Shown here: in pieces, positions 30,639 to 34,026 of the stretch
How the letters are laid out: each line of letters begins with the position of its first letter
Numbering within the stretch: the first letter of the stretch is position 1
From: an uncultured Clostridia bacterium
GTDB taxonomy: Bacteria; Bacillota; Clostridia; Christensenellales; Borkfalkiaceae
Length of the DNA stretch: 34,026 nucleotides
Direction: 5' to 3'
Assembly (NCBI GenBank): GCA_947624445.1
Contig: CANQKF010000017.1
Span: 1 to 34,026 of the forward strand
Translations under genes and position numbers: made by a program
Notes under the pieces: generated by a model
Database searches by the model: none
Told to the model about the DNA's origin: nothing
The model's input: only the letters and a program-made list of their open reading frames with translations

Positions 30639-30850
30639 CCGACAATCGGCGCTTTTTGCAAATTTTCCGCCGCGTGCTCTTGCGCCGCGCGGGCGTCCAT
30701 GCGCGCGGCGACGTTGAACCCCTCGAGCGCGGCGAGCTCCCGCATGAGCTGCTCAAACGTCGCGTCCTCGAGACGTTGGCGGAGCGCCGCGTTGCGCCGC
30801 CTCTGCACCCCTGCCGTATGCCATTCGATGGTTTCCGTGATCGCGTCCAT
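30635..30850 (-). CDS. Possible small helical protein, 71 aa
   Basis: Unassigned short frame [20 protein letters not shown] ... ending [10 protein letters not shown]. Residue use (Glu/Arg/Ala, amphipathic helix, KR-rich) looks more like a protein than a shadow, and nothing competes on the other strand. Ribosome-binding site is weak (AAAGAG). Its stop codon lies inside the -35 box of tyrS. No known family. Confidence 0.35.
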   Translation of the reverse strand: MDAITETIEWHTAGVQRRRNAALRQRLEDATFEQLMRELAALEGFNVAARMDARAAQEHAAENLQKAPIVG

Positions 30851-31124
30851 GCTCTTTGTATACGCGGCATTCCGCGGCGGCTGCGCACGCCGCAATGGCT
30901 TTTCAGGCAAAAAACGCGGGGATCTTGTCGAATTCCCTCTCGCTTACGCGGCGGGCGCATCCCGCAGTCCCCGGCGGAACAAACTCTGCGCGCCGTGAGG
31001 GATGGAGCGCCGTTCAGAGCGCAACGGTCTCACGAAGTCCGCGCGCGCCCATCCCCAAAGGGCGAACTGCGAAACCCGCCCCGCATGCGGAAGGCAAACA
31101 CGGGAAAAAGCCCCCTACCGTATG

Positions 31125-31892
31125 TCATTCTTTTACGGTTTGGGCCGCGTCGGCGGCGGCGATCTGTTCGGCTTCCTCCGCAATCCGATCGGCGCGCACC
31201 GCCTCTTCCGCGTCCGCGGGCCGCGTGTCCGTCGCGGCGGGCTCCGCGCCTTCCTTGCTCCGCCCGATGAGCTTGAGCGTCGGGATCAGCAGTCCGCCCA
31301 CGGAATTGCCCGCGATGATGATCCAAAGATAGAGGAACGCCTGCCACGAAGCGATCCCCGAGGCGGCGAAGTAGAACATATCGGCGATCGAGTGCTCGTA
31401 CCCGCTCAAAATAAAGACGGGAATGCAGAACACGATGCCGAGCACCGTCTTGTGGTTGCGGTAGATGTCCACCGCCATAAAGACGAGGATCCCGCAGAGA
31501 ATGGCGCGCAAAAACGCCGACAGGTACCCCTGATCGAGCTTCGCCGAGCACACGGCGAACGCGGCCTCCTTGATCTGCGGAATGGCGTAGGCGATGAGAT
31601 ACCCGAAGGCGAACGTCGCCATCGCGTTGCCGAGCAGGGAGACCAAAAGCACGGAGACGTCCCGCTTTTTATGGCTTTCATAGATCAGCCCGATCTTGCC
31701 TGTGTAGAGCCCGTAGCCCTTCCAGCAGATGCACAGGAGCGCCATCGGGAAGAACACCGCCCCCACGAATTTTCCGTACGGCTCCGCGATCGCGTTGCAC
31801 GAGAGGAACACGGCGCCGCCCAGCGAGATCATGATGCCCGCGAGCAGCCCGTTCACGAGTTGCCGCAAAACTTCCGCCACGTTTTTCTTCAT
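31125..31892 (-). CDS. Formate/nitrite transporter (FNT) family channel
   Basis: 255-aa pentameric channel for small monovalent anions (formate, nitrite, hydrosulfide or lactate). Six membrane helices: GLLAGIMISLGGAVFLSC, FVGAVFFPMALLCICW, VSVLLVSLLGNAMATFAFGYLIA, FLRAILCGILVFMAVDIYR, VLGIVFCIPVFILSGYEHSI and AFLYLWIIIAGNSVGGLLIP. The pore features are visible: GN before a helix break (LLGNAM), SGYEHSIADMFYF with the central His, and AGNSVGG. A charged Ala/Glu C-terminal tail of 40 residues is unusually long. AAGGAAGG before the ATG at 31892. A fermentative host exporting formate would fit. Confidence 0.94.
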   Translation of the reverse strand: MKKNVAEVLRQLVNGLLAGIMISLGGAVFLSCNAIAEPYGKFVGAVFFPMALLCICWKGYGLYTGKIGLIYESHKKRDVSVLLVSLLGNAMATFAFGYLIAYAIPQIKEAAFAVCSAKLDQGYLSAFLRAILCGILVFMAVDIYRNHKTVLGIVFCIPVFILSGYEHSIADMFYFAASGIASWQAFLYLWIIIAGNSVGGLLIPTLKLIGRSKEGAEPAATDTRPADAEEAVRADRIAEEAEQIAAADAAQTVKE

Positions 31893-31921
31893 ATGCACCC
31901 TTCCTTTTTGTCTTTTGCAGC

Positions 31922-31950
31922 AGTATACCACACCCCGCCGCCGAAGTCAA
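31922..31950 (-). promoter_or_regulatory. Promoter of the FNT gene
   Basis: TTGACT (31945-31950), 17-base spacer, TATACT (31922-31927) on the minus strand. Confidence 0.85.
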
Positions 31951-32117
31951 ATTTTTAGCGCCGCCTGCACGGAATTTCTGCGCGCCTTGTATGAACACAT
32001 GCGCCCGCATACATCCGTTTTATCTACCCCATCCCCCCGCTTCTTCGAAAGTTCGGCGAATTTGCGACCCCCCGTTGTTTCGGCTCCGCCTCTTCACTGC
32101 TTTTCGCGTTTTATGTA

Positions 32118-32129
32118 TATACGTCCCCC
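32118..32129. repeat. TATACGTCCCCC motif, copy 3
   Basis: Third intergenic copy; like copy 1 it is preceded by CGTTTTAT within 12 bases. Confidence 0.45.
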
Positions 32130-32241
32130 TTCCGCTTGCCGCGCGGAGACCCTTCCTCGGCCGCGTATGCAAAAAAATTGCCCTGCGGCGAGGAAATTCG
32201 GCGGGGCGCGGAAAAATTTCACGAAAGACGCGGAAAATCAC

Positions 32242-32269
32242 TTGACACTTTCCGAAAATTCTCTATAAT
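32242..32269 (+). promoter_or_regulatory. Promoter of tRNA-Pro
   Basis: TTGACA (32242-32247), 16-base spacer, TATAAT (32264-32269). Confidence 0.9.
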
Positions 32270-32321
32270 TAGATATGCTTCCACACGGAGCCGTGGCGGA
32301 CCGCCACAGAAAACGGCATAT

Positions 32322-32398
32322 TGAGGTGTAGCGCAGTTTGGTAGCGCGCTTGGTTAGGGACCAAGAGGTCGTGGGTTCAAGTCCCGTCACCTCAACCA
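32322..32398 (+). tRNA. tRNA-Pro (anticodon AGG), CCA encoded
   Basis: 77 bases fold as a complete cloverleaf. Acceptor TGAGGTG/CACCTCA (7 bp). D-stem GCGC/GCGC with loop AGTTTGGTA. Anticodon stem CTTGG/CCAAG with loop TTAGGGA, so anticodon AGG at 32356-32358. T-arm with GTTCAAG. Discriminator A, then encoded CCA (32396-32398). Anticodon-arm identity (TTGG...CCAAG, G37) is that of tRNA-Pro. A34 would need deamination to inosine to read CCC; A34 is rare in bacteria outside tRNA-Arg(ACG). Its 3' end borders the integrase, so it is the likely attachment site. Confidence 0.93.
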
Positions 32399-32460
32399 CA
32401 GACCCCATATATTGTGTTTCCTATTTTTTGGAAATACGATATGTGGGGTCTTTCTGTTTT
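32399..32460 (+). terminator. Terminator after tRNA-Pro
   Basis: Outer stem GACCCCA/TGGGGTC (32401-32407, 32444-32450) with inner TTTCC/GGAAA pairing, followed by TTTCTGTTTT. Confidence 0.75.
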
Positions 32461-32524
32461 CGATCTCTTGGCGCGAATACAAAAAAGTAAACTGTTTTGG
32501 GTAGTAATTTGGGTAGGAAACGCA

Positions 32525-33499
32525 TCAATATTCGAGCTTTCGGATCTCCCTCAGCTGAAATTCCGCCGAGAAGTGCGTATACACCGCGCTCGTCATATCC
32601 TTCTTATCCACATGCGCCGTCCACACGTCGACGAGCTCTTTCGAGATCCCGCACTCCTGGCAGACCGTGCTGAAGGTATGACGCAGATCCTTGAGCGTAT
32701 GCTCGGGCATCAGCTTGCTGAAATTGTTTGTGAGGGCATCCTCTTTGATCTTGCGCACAGCATCCGAAAGCGGCAAATACTTCTTGAGCCCGGGCGCGAT
32801 CGGGATCTTGCGCGTCGTCTTGCGCTGCCCCTTGCGGCACTTGCCGTTGGTCACGGTGATGAAGTCCTCGTCGAAGATCGCTGTCTTGAACTCGCCGCGG
32901 CGGATCCCCGTGTAGAGGAATACCATGAACGCGGGACCGTATACGGAACCCGCACAGCGCTCGATGAAGCGCTTGATCTCCTCTCTGCCGAGCGCTACGC
33001 CCTGCTTGCGGATATGCCGCGGGATCTCCACGTAGGCCATGGGATTTTCGCGGATCAACCGCTCTCCGACCGCCGCGCGGAATACCTCGTTCATGATCCC
33101 CTTCAGGGTCTCCGCCGTGCGGCCGTGCCCGAGGTCGATGCATTGCGCGAGGATCTTCTGGCAGCGCAGCGGCGTGATCTGCTTGAGCTTCATGTTCCCG
33201 ATCTCCGGCAAGATGTGCAGCTCGCAGCTTCGCTTATTCATGCGGCAAGTTTCTTCATCCACCTTAAGACGCTTGACTTCATCGAAGTACCGCTCCGCGA
33301 ACTGCGCGAACGTCACCGAGTGCTGCGGAAGCGGCCGCGGCTGCTCTTCATTCACGCTCTCCACCCATTCGCGGAACTTCGCGAGCGCTGTTTTTTTGTC
33401 TTTCGAAGTAAATTGTACGTTATACCCACCGCGACGATATCTCACTTGATAGAGCCCGTCGCAGGTCTTACGGATCTTTCCGTCCTTGAGTTTCGGCAT
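32525..33499 (-). CDS. Tyrosine recombinase (phage-type integrase)
   Basis: Site-specific recombinase, 324 aa. N-terminal arm-binding domain (KTCDGLYQVRYRRGGYNVQF) with AP2-like strands; core-binding SAM-like domain (TFAQFAERYFDEVKRLKVDE); catalytic domain with Arg in TGIRRGEF, HxxR in HTLKDLRHTF, His in WTAHVDKKD and nucleophile Tyr in SAVYTHF near the end. All catalytic residues present. The ATG at 33499 has GGAGGAG 9-10 bases upstream; a frame extension to 33619 lacks one. It points toward and ends 127 bases from tRNA-Pro, typical of an element integrated in a tRNA 3' end. The other end is outside the window. Confidence 0.93.
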   Translation of the reverse strand: MPKLKDGKIRKTCDGLYQVRYRRGGYNVQFTSKDKKTALAKFREWVESVNEEQPRPLPQHSVTFAQFAERYFDEVKRLKVDEETCRMNKRSCELHILPEIGNMKLKQITPLRCQKILAQCIDLGHGRTAETLKGIMNEVFRAAVGERLIRENPMAYVEIPRHIRKQGVALGREEIKRFIERCAGSVYGPAFMVFLYTGIRRGEFKTAIFDEDFITVTNGKCRKGQRKTTRKIPIAPGLKKYLPLSDAVRKIKEDALTNNFSKLMPEHTLKDLRHTFSTVCQECGISKELVDVWTAHVDKKDMTSAVYTHFSAEFQLREIRKLEY

Positions 33500-33786
33500 C
33501 TTTCTGATCTCCTCCTGCGAAAAGTAAAGAGCCGTTTCCCGGGAGCGATCCGTTTCGCCACCGATTTTTGCGCCCGCCGAAGCGGCCGCCGTTCCCCTCT
33601 CCTCGCCCGGGAAATGCAATTCCGCGCCGAGGGCATTTTTTTTGCTTCAGAAACGCGTGCGTGAGGATCTTCGTTCACCCAGAGCATGAGCTTCGGGAGT
33701 TCGGGCGGCGAGAGATATGAGATCGCCTCCGTGAGCGCCCGAAAGGCCGCAAGCAGCTTCTCGCGCAAGAGTTCTTCTTTTTCCAT
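33442..33786 (-). CDS. Small unknown protein upstream of the integrase, 114 aa
   Basis: Begins MEKEELLREKLLAAFRALTE with a good AAGGAG 7 bases before the ATG. The first 50 residues look genuine (helix plus SPPELPKLMLWVNEDPHA). The rest is Arg-rich and may be run-on sequence, since it overlaps the integrase start by 58 bases in another frame. It could be a small element-encoded accessory protein. No family recognised. Minus-strand TATACT (33833-33838) and a 14-base palindrome lie upstream. Confidence 0.5.
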   Translation of the reverse strand: MEKEELLREKLLAAFRALTEAISYLSPPELPKLMLWVNEDPHARVSEAKKMPSARNCISRARRGERRPLRRAQKSVAKRIAPGKRLFTFRRRRSERCRNSRTERSVRPATGSIK

Positions 33787-33800
33787 GGTACTTCTCCTTT

Positions 33801-33814
33801 GGGGAAATTTCCCC
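33801..33814. promoter_or_regulatory. GGGGAAATTTCCCC palindrome
   Basis: Perfect 14-base palindrome between the -10 (33833-33838, minus) and the ribosome-binding site of the 33442-33786 gene; candidate operator. Confidence 0.5.
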
Positions 33815-33850
33815 TCAAGGGAAGTATAGCAAAAATTTTCCGCCGAAATT

Positions 33851-33880
33851 TAGTTAATTTTTGCGGTCAAAAATTAACTA
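33851..33880. promoter_or_regulatory. 13-bp perfect inverted repeat in the divergent region
   Basis: TAGTTAATTTTTG and CAAAAATTAACTA separated by CGGT, about 15 bases upstream of the antitoxin -35. AT-rich and symmetric: candidate operator, or recombinase/excisionase binding site. Confidence 0.6.
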
Positions 33881-33895
33881 TTTTCTGAGAAAGGA

Positions 33896-33924
33896 TTGAC
33901 AAAATCGCTAATATCGGATATACT
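33896..33924 (+). promoter_or_regulatory. Promoter of the antitoxin gene
   Basis: TTGACA (33896-33901), 17-base spacer, TATACT (33919-33924), then AGGAGGTGATC before the ATG. Confidence 0.9.
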
Positions 33925-33952
33925 GTTTGTAGATAACAAGCAGGAGGTGATC

Positions 33953-34026
33953 ATGACGACCGTAACCGCAACCGAAATGCAAAACAATTTCGGCAAGTAT
34001 CTTCAATACGTACAATCGGGGAATGA
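33953..34026 (+). CDS. Phd/YefM-family antitoxin, N-terminus (3' truncated by window)
   Basis: Only 24 residues are visible: TVTATEMQNNFGKYLQYVQS matches the N-terminal DNA-binding domain of Phd/YefM antitoxins (ATEMQNNFGKYL). The antitoxin usually represses its own promoter together with the toxin, so the inverted repeat upstream is a plausible operator. The ATG at 33953 has an ideal AGGAGGTGATC. A Doc, YoeB or RelE-type toxin should follow outside the window. It is probably cargo of the element marked by the integrase. Confidence 0.85.
   Translation, partial: MTTVTATEMQNNFGKYLQYVQSGN

Larger units (their letters stand above)
31893..32321. other. 429-base intergenic region
   Basis: No supported gene. 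It holds the FNT promoter on the left, the third TATACGTCCCCC motif (32118-32129), and the tRNA promoter on the right. Two small hairpins (CCAC...GTGG and GTGGCG-gac-CGCCAC, 32281-32307) lie between that promoter and the tRNA. The frames through it are short and Pro/Arg-rich. Confidence 0.7.

Noticed and set aside
31991-32245. Short frames in the 429-base gap before tRNA-Pro
   Set aside because: Pro/Arg/Cys-rich, no ribosome-binding site, and they overlap the tRNA promoter.
33500-33619. N-terminal extension of the integrase to 33619
   Set aside because: No ribosome-binding site; the added residues are low-complexity, while the ATG at 33499 is preceded by GGAGGAG.

Overview
The window is a GC-rich (roughly 60-65 % by eye) stretch of a low-redundancy bacterial chromosome. 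It most likely comes from a spore-forming-lineage clostridium (Bacillota, Clostridia). The reasons are spoVAC and yunB sporulation genes, DUF4364, TSCPD and DUF1858 small proteins, a GGAGG-type Shine-Dalgarno before most genes, and canonical sigma-A promoters. The strong GC skew at third codon positions produces many long antisense shadow frames, which are left out here. I cannot name the genus.

Layout. 1-2425: the 3' end of leuS, a flavodoxin-like protein of unknown role and a RimK-type ATP-grasp ligase. 2426-3133: an intergenic mosaic of inverted repeats. 3134-5894 (minus): an operon with a promoter and a long leader, encoding an ECF transporter S-component, CoaX and homoserine dehydrogenase. 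6191-9128: a Cys/Gly-rich micro-protein, a NUDIX hydrolase, an unknown protein, an HPr-like protein without the phosphorylatable His, DUF4364 and TSCPD proteins. 9215-13559: serine dehydratase, a divergent PurH, a small DUF1294-like membrane protein, a HAD phosphatase and a DUF1858 protein. 13646-14101: a solitary spoVAC.

14358-21759 (minus) is a compact phage structural operon. In transcription order it holds terminase large subunit, an 83-aa linker gene, portal, scaffold, major capsid protein, a head-tail adaptor-like protein, a beta-propeller-like protein and a helical protein, then its own terminator. The order resembles the head and short-tail module of P22-like podoviruses. No lysis, replication or integrase gene is attached. 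Upstream of the terminase on the same strand, beyond a plus-strand secreted-protein gene, lies a RinA/DUF1492-like regulator. Its promoter overlaps a near-consensus LexA (SOS) box. This set (SOS box, phage-type regulator, capsid cassette, two signal-peptide proteins with a C-terminal anchor expressed from apparently leaderless promoters) is the most unusual part of the window. It may be a prophage remnant or a domesticated particle system.

23133-31892: a large anchored beta-propeller/SH3-like surface protein, a GH43 glycosidase, murG, yunB, a YigZ-family protein, tyrS with a perfect consensus promoter, and an FNT-family formate/nitrite channel. 32322-32398 is a tRNA-Pro with anticodon AGG, unusual for bacteria. 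It is followed by a tyrosine recombinase, a small unknown ORF and the start of a Phd/YefM antitoxin with symmetric operator-like sequences. That is probably the left end of an integrated element that continues past the window.
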